Assembly (NCBI GenBank): GCA_963575745.1
Contig: CAUYUJ010020724.1
Span: 87,501-110,000, forward strand
Reading direction: 5' to 3'
Source: Prorocentrum cordatum
Lineage: Eukaryota; Sar; Dinophyceae; Prorocentrales; Prorocentraceae
Length of the DNA: 22,500 nucleotides
Shown here: piece after piece, positions 13,885-22,145 of the stretch
Layout: every line of letters starts with the position of its first letter
Numbering within the stretch: position 1 is the stretch's first letter
Position numbers and translations under genes: made by a program
The notes under the pieces: model-generated
Databases searched by the model: none
Seen by the model: only the letters and a program-made list of their open reading frames with translations
What the model was told of the DNA's origin: nothing

Positions 13885-16785
13885 TTAGCCCGATGCATCA
13901 TGTGTAGGGCGTCGTGGAGCTGAACGGCTCCTTCTGCGGGCTGGCCCCGCTGACGCACTGCCACGTTCCATGGGCCTTTGATCGTCATGCTCTGAATCTC
14001 GGGGAGGCGATGGTCGTCTGTCCCTCTTGGCATGGCGCATGTCCTCCGAGTCCTCTGAGCTGTCCTGGACCATGAATACGTGCTGATACGGGCTTCGGAA
14101 GTACCCGATGTCGTTGAGCTGCTCCATCGCGAGGTCGTTGAGGTCCATCTGGTCGCAGCCCTGCATGAATGCATCCATAGACCAAGCGGGTGGCTCCGCT
14201 GCTGCGGCTGGCGTCTCTTCGGCGGGTGACCCCGCTAGAGCCTGGAGTGCTGTCAGCATCTGAGGTGCCGCCATGTCCGAATCCAGGTATGGACGCAGCC
14301 TTGCGGCCCCTGGGCGCGACAGCAGGTCGTTCATGGTTATCTGCTGATGTGCTGGCGCACTCAGGAGCCGGATTGCTTCTGCGACCTGCTCTTGGAGCAT
14401 GTCCTTATAGTCCTCTTCGGCCTCTTCAGAGTCAGAATACGCGGGATGGCCCCGCATTTCGTCATCAGCGTCTCCCGCTTCCGAGCCAGCTCGCGGAAGA
14501 TCTGGCAGCAACGGCATGCCAATCACCTGCGGTGCCAGCGCGGCGGCGAGCTCTTCCTCGGTCGCCGGGACGGTCTCAGCATCGGAGATCTCGTCGTCGG
14601 CGGGTGGCCCCGCTGGAAGACCGAACCAGGCATTGAACGCGACCTCGTCGACTTCGTCCCAGCCGTGGAACTCGTCGAAGAGGGTCACCGCGTAGTCTTC
14701 CAGGGCTACGGTCACTTCAGCGTAGCGGGCCATCACGTAATACGTGGAGGAGCCCGCGGCGGGAGCCGCTTCTGGATTGACGTAAAACTCGTAGTCAATG
14801 TAGTCTATGTCATCCATAAAAGAGTTTTGAGCCAAATGTACGGATCCCTTTCCTTTCCCTTTCGGGCATTGATCGCGCAAATGCTCTGTACTACCGCATG
14901 TATGACACTTCATAGTATTGCCAGAAGCGTCCCTAGGGTTGCCCCTCCGCCCTTTTCCCTTACCAGAGGTCCGCCTGTGACCCCGACCTTTGCCTCCGAT
15001 AAGAACTTCTTCAAAAACTATATCAGTTAAGGACGTGAGGAAAGCAGTAATACCCCTACCATGCATACGGCGTCTGCGACCCCCTTTGCCACGACCCTTT
15101 CCATATCGTTTGAAATGTCGGCGTACTGCACGTCTCACTTTTCTGACTGGTTTCTTCATAAAGCGCCTCCAACGGCGTTTTGATTTGCGATAAGCCATAA
15201 AAGCGGCTTCCGCTCTTTGTTGTTCAGAAAGGTGAGTGTCATCCGCTGGATAGTCATTACCAGCAGAGACTATGCCATTGTGCTCATCGTCAGATGAGGT
15301 ATCTGTGTCAGTGCCAGATTCAAACGGTGAGGGTGGCTGAGACCCTTGAGCGGATGACTCCGCTTGGCCCCAGAGGGTTGTGCCCGAGGGCGGGCTTGCA
15401 GTGTAGGCGGCGCCTGGCGAGTAGTTCGACCAGGCGTTCGCCTCAGCTGCCTCTGCCGATGCCTGGCCGGTCTGCCCTAAGAAGGCAGTGGCCTCGTTGG
15501 GCATATCGGCTGGGTCAGCCCAGGGACTTGGCTCGCCAGGACCAGCAGGTGACCCCGCAGTCGTGGCGTAGACACCTGCATGTGAGTGGTGCCCTGTGAA
15601 GATACCCGCAATGTTGCCAGGAGAGCGCTCGGCAACATGTCCGTAGTTCCTCATCCTGGTCAGCAGCCTGTCATAGTCTGCTTGTGTTCTGGGCATCTGA
15701 TGATTAAAGGGCTCCAGCAGGTGTTGGGCTCGTGACGCGCCAACGCCTAACGCTCTGAAAAGGATCAGCGTTAGGATCTGAAAGTTGGGGATGACAAAGC
15801 CAACAGAGTTAGCCTCGTCACGGGCCATCTCGAATCGAGCTAACACTGAGTCGATTCGCTCGCCCCTTTCGACGCGAAAGTCGATAAGGGCAGTGCCAGA
15901 GTTGAGCTGGCGCTCATCTTCCAGATTTTCAAATTTGGTGCTCAATAGGTACAGTATATAAGTAACTGCATCCGTTGGCTGTCCATTGACAGTTACACCA
16001 TAATTGATGATCTGGGAGGGGACCTGCATGGCGATACGACGAGCAAGACCTTGAAGGCCTCGTTGTAGTGCTGCAGCTTGTTGAGGTGGCGTCATATTGC
16101 CGCTCGTTACGTTTATCCATGCATGTACTTCGCGAACGTATTCGCGAAAAGGCGTAGTACCGGCAGGGTCCCACGAAGGGCCGGTAGTACGCGTGTCGTC
16201 CATCCCCTGCCGCATGTATCCCACAGCACATCCCATTATTACCCACAGAATGCCGAAGATAGTTATCTTAATCCAGTGCATGTGCATTTCGGCTTCGGTG
16301 ATTGGTTTAGGCTGTGGTTTGTCAGGCTCTGGCGTAGTAGCCGTGAGGCGCCTGACTGGCACGGGATGCAGGTGGCCCCGCTGCGGGTAGCCCCGCAGGG
16401 TGACCACGTTCTCGATCGAGTTGCCGATTGGCATCTGGTGGAAGTCGAGAGTGAAGTAGCGCAGTGAAGTAGGAGAGAGCGTCTCGAGTTCGCGGGTTGC
16501 CCCGCTAGCTCGATCGCGGACTGGCTCCGCTCCTCGCAGAGCCGGCGCAACATGGTATTCCACCGTAGTAGTAGTCCACCAAGTTGTGCCGTGGATTACA
16601 GGAATCAGAGCGAGAGCCAGCCGCACGAGAGTGTAGCCAGCTCCGCTACCAAGTCGAAAACATGTTGGTAAGCTTTTGTATGTGTTACGCTTCAAGCGTT
16701 GCCATATCCCAGGCTTTGGCTCATATTGCATGAGCAAGAGAGCGAGACGAAGCATGGGATCTGGAGTAAACGATAGAAGGGGCAT
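13885..16785 (-). CDS. Gag-like protein with CCHC zinc knuckle and a membrane-spanning-like segment
   Basis: I place the start at the ATG at 16785 (966 residues), the first ATG after the upstream TTG. This start lies inside the 5' LTR, and the frame runs through the LTR end and the primer-binding site, as in yeast Ty1. Residues about 171-191 (WIKITIFGILWVIMGCAVGYM region) are strongly hydrophobic and look like a transmembrane helix, unusual for Gag. About 205-390 is a helical region resembling Copia Gag (FREYVREVHAWIN, VLARFEMARDEA). About 530-585 is arginine/lysine-rich (RRWRRF, RRAVRRHFKRYGKGRGKGG). The knuckle CHTCGSTEHLRDQC (C-x2-C-x4-H-x4-C) is at about 625-640 and would bind RNA. The acidic C-terminal third carries hairpin-encoded peptides. 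It ends with TAA, after which the frame stays open into the Tpt1 segment. Confidence 0.88.
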   Translation of the reverse strand: MPLLSFTPDPMLRLALLLMQYEPKPGIWQRLKRNTYKSLPTCFRLGSGAGYTLVRLALALIPVIHGTTWWTTTTVEYHVAPALRGAEPVRDRASGATRELETLSPTSLRYFTLDFHQMPIGNSIENVVTLRGYPQRGHLHPVPVRRLTATTPEPDKPQPKPITEAEMHMHWIKITIFGILWVIMGCAVGYMRQGMDDTRTTGPSWDPAGTTPFREYVREVHAWINVTSGNMTPPQQAAALQRGLQGLARRIAMQVPSQIINYGVTVNGQPTDAVTYILYLLSTKFENLEDERQLNSGTALIDFRVERGERIDSVLARFEMARDEANSVGFVIPNFQILTLILFRALGVGASRAQHLLEPFNHQMPRTQADYDRLLTRMRNYGHVAERSPGNIAGIFTGHHSHAGVYATTAGSPAGPGEPSPWADPADMPNEATAFLGQTGQASAEAAEANAWSNYSPGAAYTASPPSGTTLWGQAESSAQGSQPPSPFESGTDTDTSSDDEHNGIVSAGNDYPADDTHLSEQQRAEAAFMAYRKSKRRWRRFMKKPVRKVRRAVRRHFKRYGKGRGKGGRRRRMHGRGITAFLTSLTDIVFEEVLIGGKGRGHRRTSGKGKGRRGNPRDASGNTMKCHTCGSTEHLRDQCPKGKGKGSVHLAQNSFMDDIDYIDYEFYVNPEAAPAAGSSTYYVMARYAEVTVALEDYAVTLFDEFHGWDEVDEVAFNAWFGLPAGPPADDEISDAETVPATEEELAAALAPQVIGMPLLPDLPRAGSEAGDADDEMRGHPAYSDSEEAEEDYKDMLQEQVAEAIRLLSAPAHQQITMNDLLSRPGAARLRPYLDSDMAAPQMLTALQALAGSPAEETPAAAAEPPAWSMDAFMQGCDQMDLNDLAMEQLNDIGYFRSPYQHVFMVQDSSEDSEDMRHAKRDRRPSPPRDSEHDDQRPMERGSASAGPARRRSRSAPRRPTHDASG
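16631..16651 (-). promoter_or_regulatory. Primer-binding site, initiator tRNA-Met-like
   Basis: One base inside the 5' LTR the coding strand reads TGGTAGCGGAGCTGGC. Primer-binding sites complementary to the 3' end of eukaryotic initiator tRNA-Met typically begin TGGTAGCAGAG or TGGTATCAGAG. The first 11 bases match the animal-type version with one difference. The position and the TGG start (complement of CCA) support the minus-strand orientation. The site is also translated as part of Gag. Confidence 0.75.
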
Positions 16786-16937
16786 CCTCAATGGAAAAGG
16801 TATTTTCCGATCTCAGATACCAGTCGTGCGCCTCGGTGAGGCACAGTCATATATTTGGCCGGGCCCGGCTTGAGCCAGGCACGGCAGCGGTACATGCTCG
16901 ATTTATACCTCGCCTTTAACCTTCTCCGTTTAAAGTC
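16653..16937 (-). repeat. 5' LTR
   Basis: This is the partner of 651-935, with the same boundaries and 7 differences by eye. On the coding strand it contains, in order, TATAAAT (16901-16907), a spliced-leader-like stretch (16869-16885), the palindrome GCCGGGCCCGGC and the Gag ATG (16785). The first three lie upstream of the ATG, where a transcript start would be expected. Dinoflagellate promoters usually lack TATA boxes, so the TATA-like site is only a candidate. Confidence 0.93.
16869..16885 (-). promoter_or_regulatory. Possible spliced-leader relic in the 5' LTR
   Basis: The coding strand reads GCCGTGCCTGGCTCAAG. The conserved dinoflagellate spliced leader ends CCGTAGCCATTTTGGCTCAAG. The last nine bases (TGGCTCAAG) match exactly and CCGT and GCC precede them in order, with an A and an ATTT-like stretch missing. 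The same sequence is in the 3' LTR (867-883). A chance match is possible. Confidence 0.35.
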
Positions 16938-16942
16938 AGGGA
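16938..16942. repeat. Target-site duplication, right copy (AGGGA)
   Basis: This matches 646-650 and directly abuts the outer end of the 5' LTR. Confidence 0.75.
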
Positions 16943-17319
16943 GGTCTACGGGGGCTGCAGGAGAGCCAATGCCCAAGAGGGTCCGACACGGTCCAGGAGC
17001 GTTCCAATACGCCCAAGCTGGCTTCTTCACGGCCCAGGAGGACTCCCAAACACCGGAAGAGCGCTCCGCGTGGGCCCAAGAGGCCCCAAGAGGGCCAGCG
17101 GACGCCCCCAGGAGGGGCCCAAGAGCGGGAACCCGAATTGAGATGTCGTGCCCTTCTCCCAACCAGAGGCCGCCAAGACACCCCTAAAAAAGCACCAAGA
17201 GGCTCCAAGAGGCCCCCAAAATGGCTCCACGACGCTCCCTCTAGTTCCCCACATGCTTCGTGGGGTTCTGGTTTTCTTCCCTGCCGCGCCGCACCCGCGA
17301 CACACACCTCACTCTTCGT
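16943..17319. other. Right flank with CCAAGAGG repeats, no supported gene
   Basis: The region has scattered copies of CCAAGAGG, CCCAAGAGG and CTCCAAGAGG (about 16973, 17077-17096 and 17195-17215). Read on the minus strand these give Trp/Gly/Leu/Pro-rich open frames of about 100 codons. The frames have no conserved motif and two overlap in different frames, so I do not call a gene. The sequence is most likely an intergenic low-complexity repeat. Confidence 0.55.
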
Positions 17320-17460
17320 ACAGCACAGCTCAGCTCAGCTCAGCACAGCCAAGCACAGCACAGCACAGCACACAGCTCAGCTCAGCTCAGCACACAGCAC
17401 AGCTCAGCACAGCTCAGCACAGCCCAGCACGGCTCAGCTCAGCACAGCGCGGCACAGCTC
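17320..17460. repeat. CAGCW pentamer satellite
   Basis: About 28 units of a 5-bp motif alternate CAGCT and CAGCA, with a few diverged units (CAGCC, CGGCT, CAGCG) and two-base slips. It ends about 20 bp before the 79-bp minisatellite. No coding role is apparent. Confidence 0.9.
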
Positions 17461-17482
17461 GTGGCACTGGCGCAAAGCCTAG

Positions 17483-18281
17483 CAAGCGGTGCGCAGGGGG
17501 TGGTCCCTGAGCGCGGCCGCTATCCGTGCCAGTCGTCCAGGCATAGCAGGCGTGGCAGTTTCTCGACGCCATAGGGGGTGCGCAGGGGGTGGTCCCCCTA
17601 TCCGCGCCGGTCGTCCAGGCCGTAGCAGGCGTGGCAGTTTCTCGACGCCATAGTGGGTGCGCACGGGGTGGTCCCCCTATCCGCGCCGGTCGTCCAGGCC
17701 GTAGCAGGCGTGGCACTTTCTCGATACCATAGGGGGTGCGCACGGGTGGTCCCCCTATCCGCGCCTGTCGTCCAGGCCGTAGCAGGCGTGGCACTTTCTC
17801 GACACCATAGGGGGTGCGCAGGAGGTGGTCCCCCTATCCGCGCCGGTCGTCCAGGCCGTAGCAGGCGTGGCAGTTTCTCGACGCCGTAGTGGGTGCGCAC
17901 GGGGTGGTCCCCCTATCCGCGCTGGTCGTCCAGGCCGTAGCAGGCGTGGCACTTTCTCGATACCATAGGGGGTGCGCAGGGGGTGGTCCCCCTTTCCGCG
18001 CCGGTCGTCCAGGCCGTAGCAGGCGTGGCACTTTCTCGACGCCATAGGGGGTGCGCAGGGGGTGGTCCCCTATCCGCGCCGGTCGTCCAGGCCGTAGCAG
18101 GCGTGGCAGTTTCTCGACGCCGTAGTGGGTGCGCACGGGGTGGTCCCCCTATCCGCGCTGGTCGTCCAGGCTGTAGCAGGCGTGGCACTTTCTCGATACC
18201 ATAGGGGGTGCGCAGGGGGTGGTCCCCCTATCCGCGCCGGTCGTCCAGGCCGTAGCAGGCGTGCCAGTTTCTCGACGCCGT
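17483..18281. repeat. 79-bp minisatellite, about 10 copies, with three-unit higher-order pattern
   Basis: TCTCGA recurs at 17561, 17640, 17719, 17797, 17876, 17955, 18034, 18112, 18191 and 18270, a spacing of 78-79 bp. Each unit contains a hairpin around GGGGGTGGTCCCCC and the block GGTCGTCCAGGCCGTAGCAGGCGTGG. Diagnostic variants (CAGTTTCTCGACGCC with TAGTGGG, then CACTTTCTCGATACC, then a third type) recur every third unit in units 2-4, 5-7 and 8-10, giving a higher-order unit of about 236 bp. The last unit runs into unrelated sequence at about 18282. Confidence 0.92.
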
Positions 18282-18569
18282 AAAACCAAGCGTCTCGCTC
18301 GAGACATCCTCAAAATCTGGGCACGTGAAAACAATCATCTCACCTGAAACATCCTCTGAATTCTGGTCCCCAAGAGAGGAACAATAGATACTACAAAACA
18401 ACAGTTTCGCTCGAGAGCGCTCTTTTGTTTTATCCCATTGCTTGCGCAGCTGGACCAACCACGCAGCTGCGACAACGGCCCTGCCGGGGTGACTCTCACC
18501 ACAGACGGGGAAAGGCTTCTCACTTAAGTGAGGCAGACGCGCGAAACGCGGAAATAGGCACCACCCATA
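18282..18569. other. Spacer between minisatellite and LINE coding end
   Basis: The stretch contains small inverted repeats (GTCTCGCTCGAGAC at about 18290, CGCTCGAGAGCG at about 18408) and two similar segments beginning ACATCCTC at about 18302 and 18348. No gene is seen. It probably includes the LINE 3' untranslated region, but I cannot find a tail or a target duplication. Confidence 0.5.
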
Positions 18570-19337
18570 TTAGAGAGGCGCGTGGGAAACAGGGTGGCGG
18601 CCAGCAAGGGTGCGCCGCACCCTCATGTCCACTCCCAGCCTGCTGCTTTTACTTTTGGGCACGCCCATACACGTAGCCCTCAAGTTTTTCGCATTCCCCC
18701 CCGCCACTTGGTACGCTCCACAGATTCGACAGCAGAAAGCGTCCCCGCGCCGCGCGCAGTCGTGGCCAAGAGACCTAAACGGCACGTCGATATCCGTGGC
18801 AGTGGCAGGGGGTGGAGGCGGAGGTGGCACAGCCACAATCGGACCGTCGTCAGGCATGACCGCGGCCCGCAGGGCGAGCAGGTACGAGCGCTCCATGGTC
18901 ACCACGTCGCCAGCAGACAGCTGGCTGAACACTCTCTCCGCACTCCACCTTTGATACTGAGACGGCTCGCACCCCTTGGCACGAGTAGCAAACATATTCT
19001 CGTACGTCCGAACCGTCCTCGCATACATGTTACACGAGCGACAACGGACCTCGTTCCTCGACTTCACCCACACCAGAGTGTGATCTGTGACGCTCACTGG
19101 TGGCACCGCTGGTGGGTGCTTGGTGGGCCGAGGTGAGTAATGGTCGGGTTCGGACGCCTTGGCTAATTCAACCCTGTGAGCAACTGCCCACGACACATAT
19201 CGAGCGAACAACTTCGCCTCCCTGAGCGCCATCTTATGTACATCAGCAAGCCCCTGGGCCACAGCAGTATCCTGGGCCCCCAGCTTTAGCGACAAAGTCG
19301 GCCCAGGCGTTGCCCAAGACCCACAAAAACGGAGCAC
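18570..19337 (-). pseudogene. LINE C-terminal Cys-rich region
   Basis: The frame gives 255 residues. The first roughly 18 are a frame shadow of the RNase H segment; from about KLGAQDTAVAQGLADV onward the sequence looks like a genuine continuation after RNase H. Two Cys clusters follow: CRSC...C in the middle, and CARRGDAFCCRICGAYQ...C near the end, which may bind zinc and nucleic acid. A proline run (seven) sits between them. I cannot assign a function beyond a LINE tail domain. Confidence 0.65.
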
Positions 19338-20235
19338 GGTCGCTCAGGGGCGCATCTTCGAGCGACGAATGCGCGGGCACCCACGCAAAGGAGGGCGGGC
19401 GCGCGTGCTCTTTCTCGATGAGATTAAAGAAACGGCGCCACACAAACGCATGCTTGGCGGTGCCTCTGGCAAGATCGGGAGACGCATTCAGTCCTTCTGA
19501 CACCAAGGACGACATGTCCGAGACCACGAGGTCTAGGGGAAGGTGCAGCTGCTTGGCCCTGAATGCGGCTCAGCGCTCGGCGTTCCCAACTGTTTGGCGC
19601 ATGAAACCCGGCAGGCCCCCGTAGGCTGCTCCGATCGGCATGCCCCCTTCCGACAGTCACGCCGCGGACCGCCCGCAGCGTCGCAAAGCTGGATTATTCG
19701 ACATAAGCCCTGAGCCATCGGTGAATGCTACCGCGCCCCAACTACTGGAGTCAGACCCCCAGTCACCCCAGAGCAAGGTGGGAGGGTCGAGGGAGGGGGG
19801 TTGAGGCGCTGGGGGCTCGAAGGGCAAACCCAAGCACATGGCCGCGTGATCCTCATCGGCCCTGCCTAGGCTGATCGTTCCGTGCCCCTGTGTACGGTCG
19901 CGGATCTCAGCCAAATCCTCGGGCAAATTCCCGCGATCTTCATCATCTAAGCTCGCCTTCAGCGAACCGCAATTAAATATCAAGTGTGAGTAGGTCTCAG
20001 GCTCGGTGCTGCACAACGCACGCACTCCCGAACGCTCCAACGAACACTGAGCCTTCCGAGCCTGGGTCCAAATACCCCCTGCCCACAGTGCCCTGAGAGC
20101 TCCAGCGCGGGTGGCGCGCTTCGCAGCCGCGGACGGCCCCCCAACGCAGCACCTCACGGCACGCGTGCACGCCAGACCGTGCCGAGGCAAATCCACGCGG
20201 CGATCGAGCAGTCTGCGCGCTTGCCACCTCTGCAT
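19243..20235 (-). pseudogene. LINE zinc-knuckle and RNase H region, broken by two TGA codons
   Basis: This is in one continuous frame with the RT. An early C-x7-H-x4-C cluster (CSTEPETYSHLIFNC) resembles the zinc knuckle that follows RT in many LINEs. RNase H motifs follow: AFTDGSG (first Asp), GNAER (Glu), VVSDMSS (Asp), WVPAHSS (His) and GNAWADFVAKAG (Asn-x-x-Asp). TGA codons interrupt at 19657-19659 and 19570-19572; the second sits where a Trp would be typical after GNAER. The reading then shifts frame near 19290. RNase H would remove RNA from the RNA-DNA hybrid. Confidence 0.8.
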
Positions 20236-20265
20236 GCTGGATCGGAGCCGCTCTCGGACATCAGC

Positions 20266-20289
20266 GGGGGGGGGGGGGGGGGGGGGGGG
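20266..20289. repeat. G24 homopolymer inside the LINE
   Basis: There are 24 consecutive G on the plus strand (C on the coding strand), between the TAG that ends the RT frame and the next open LINE segment. On both sides the LINE is in the same frame. It could be an expanded slippage tract or an assembly artefact. Confidence 0.9.
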
Positions 20290-20322
20290 CGTTCAACGGC
20301 GAAAAACTGTTACCACAATCGT

Positions 20323-22080
20323 CTACAAGCTGCAGCGACGACGCCATGTTCCAATCAATTCGCCTAAGCGAGACCCAAACCACAGCCAGAGGGCACAGCC
20401 TGGGCCATCAGCCAGGGCCCCCCAGGCCCTCTCAAGCCTACCGAGCGCAACCGTGGCATCCCAGATGGCCTGCGAGTAAGCAACAACAGGGCTCAGGGTG
20501 GCATCATATATGGGGTCATACCAGGTGTCCTTCTGGGTCATGAGGTAGGCCGTGAGGCCAGTTGAGCCTTCCTTAGCCCCACACATGGCCCCCGCCGCGC
20601 GCCTCAGGGTCTGGAAGTCCTTGTCAGGGGCCCCGCTGACGGTGGCGCAGTGGTTCGCAGAGCTCAATCGCCCCGATCTCCAGATGACCGACACTTTGTT
20701 GCCCACCGTGCGTCTGAAAGCTTTCACCCTGACCATCCTCTTCGTCAACTTGGCCATGCGAGCCTTGGTCTGGTGTCGGCGTCGGTCGGTGCCGTGCAGC
20801 TCGTGCCCGGGGTTCCCGATGCTGGGCTCGAGCGGAATGCCAATCGCCGACGCCTGTTTGCTGACCATCCTTTTGGCCATCGGGCAGGCCGCCACCAGGC
20901 CAGGCTTCTCCACCTGGAGAATGAGCCAACGGGGCCTGGCCAGCATGATGAACTTCTTCACGGCCTCGAACAAGAAATGCAACGTCTTGGCGCTGGCGCC
21001 CACCCACTGCAATGTCAGATCGTCCACCAGTGCCCGCGGGATAGCACTAAATCCACTCAGACGTATCATAATTCTGCTGGTGAGGAGCGTCAGTAGCATC
21101 GTGGAATGAGAGCACCCCCCCAATATCCCCTGTGTCGTCGCAAACTGCGTGGACCAGGAATCGTATGCTTTGATTGCCCTAGGTTGCTTGCGATAGTGTA
21201 GCAGCATCCACAACAACCGCATGGGATATCCGCACCTCCGACCTTCCCCAAGCAGAGCGTGAGGGTTCACACGCTCGAAATATTTGTACGCGTCTAAAAT
21301 TGCAGCACTCGTCTCTCCCAGTAGCTTGGCCACCTCAGCCTCCAGGTTGCGAGCGAACGCCGAATGCCTTGACGATCTGCCAGGGCCGCCGCAGCCCCAG
21401 ATGTCAGGGATGCTCGCCTGCTTCAGCCACGCCTTGGAAAGGGGGGGTCGCGCCTTGGACCGCAGCCGTGCCGGCGTCTGCGCCAGCGCGATAAGACGGT
21501 GCCCACTGCCGTCCCCTTTCGGTAGCCGTGCCAGCTCGTCGATGATCCGCTCGTCTGGCCATATGAGATTATCCTCACATCTGTTGAATAGGTCTGCGAT
21601 GGCCGCGAGCCCTGCATCTGAAACCCGCGCAAGCGCCCGTGGCGCAATGCGACTCGGCCCCGCCGCAGCACGCGTGGAGAGGGAGAGGCAGGCGCGCCGC
21701 AGCTGAGGCCCTGATAGCGGCGACAATGCGGCCCAACTCGCAGCATCCGACGGCAAGGTTAGCGGGTCCAGCTCGCGGCAGCACCGCACCTCCTTCCAGG
21801 CCGTCAGCTCGCGCTCCACCAAGACGTGCGGCTCTCCAACGACGGCTGCGCCGATAACTTCCTGCAGCGCTCTGCACTTCGTCGCGCGATGCGCCTGGCC
21901 AGCGCCACTGCCGATGGGCGCTTGGTGCGCCCAACCCTTCCCCTTAGCATTCCGAACGCTCTGGCCCTGTTGCGAGTGGATCTTGGCGGCAGCCTGAATC
22001 GCCAGCGCCTGCGGCTCGAAATCCTCCAAATTGAACACCTTGAGGCCGCGCGAGAAGTATGCCGCGACCCACTCAAGCAA
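20323..22080 (-). pseudogene. LINE reverse transcriptase
   Basis: The frame gives 585 residues from a TTG and is open further upstream to about 22138. RT motifs are RLPKGDGSGHRLIAL (region 2-like), AAILDAYKYFERV (motif A, D263), TQGILGGCSHSTM (motif B) and ALVDDLTLQW (motif C, D353-D354), so the catalytic aspartates are intact. The arrangement is that of non-LTR RTs. The frame ends in a TAG at 20323-20325 shortly before the G24 tract. Because neighbouring pieces are broken, I call it a fragment of a dead element. It is unrelated to the Copia RT at 1039-3630. Confidence 0.87.
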
Positions 22081-22145
22081 CCGCTTCAGCGTGTCTGACT
22101 TCCTCAGGATTCGTTGAAAGAGCGCCTGAAGCTCGATGAAAAAAA

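Larger units (their letters stand above)
1026..16530. repeat. Dispersed family of about 50 covarying mini-hairpins inside the element
   Basis: The plus-strand consensus is GCGGG-TNNC-CCCGC (5-bp stem, 4-5 nt loop). Copies with GCGGG/CCCGC stems start at 1078, 3703, 6259, 7736, 7800, 8043, 8067, 9120, 9156, 9720, 9738, 10392, 10437, 10910, 10928, 11156, 12311, 12512, 12548, 13313, 13343, 13936, 14222, 14441, 14600, 16382 and 16492. GCGGA/TCCGC stems start at 6499, 6514, 7686, 9267, 12389, 15350 and 16516. GCGGC/GCCGC stems start at 5110, 5128, 5146, 5164, 9138, 13295 and 14756. GCGAG/CTCGC stems start at 1026 and 1045. G-T wobble intermediates (GCGGG/TCCGC) start at 10410 and 14186. One-mismatch copies start at 1598, 10044, 12529, 15544 and 16367. 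Most share one orientation and lie in coding linkers, few inside catalytic cores. Confidence 0.9.
651..16937 (-). mobile_element. Giant Copia-like LTR retrotransposon carrying Tpt1 and RING accessory domains
   Basis: The element is bounded by two 285-bp LTRs with matching AGGGA duplications and has a tRNA-like primer-binding site next to the 5' LTR. The coding order is Gag, Tpt1-like domain, RING plus protease, methyltransferase-like domain plus integrase, then RT plus RNase H. Integrase before RT is the Copia (Ty1) order. At about 16.3 kb it is roughly three times the usual Copia length. The extra length is in ORF2, the first half of ORF3 and the N-terminal part of ORF4. LTR identity of about 97.5% by eye indicates a fairly recent insertion. 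Two in-frame stops and three -1 frame changes split the coding region. About 50 hairpin repeats are dispersed in it. I do not recognise a named family. Confidence 0.93.

Noticed and set aside
1026-16530. CRISPR-like array
   Set aside because: The repeats are palindromic, very short, irregularly spaced and inside coding frames, with no spacer structure or cas genes.
17414-18204. Open frames of about 80-126 codons across the minisatellite
   Set aside because: They arise because the roughly 79-bp unit is translated repeatedly in different frames on both strands; there is no independent evidence of coding.
19570-19659. TGA read as tryptophan (altered genetic code)
   Set aside because: At least one TGA sits at a likely Trp position, but TAG stops and frameshifts also break the same LINE, and TGG is used normally elsewhere. 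Simple decay explains it.
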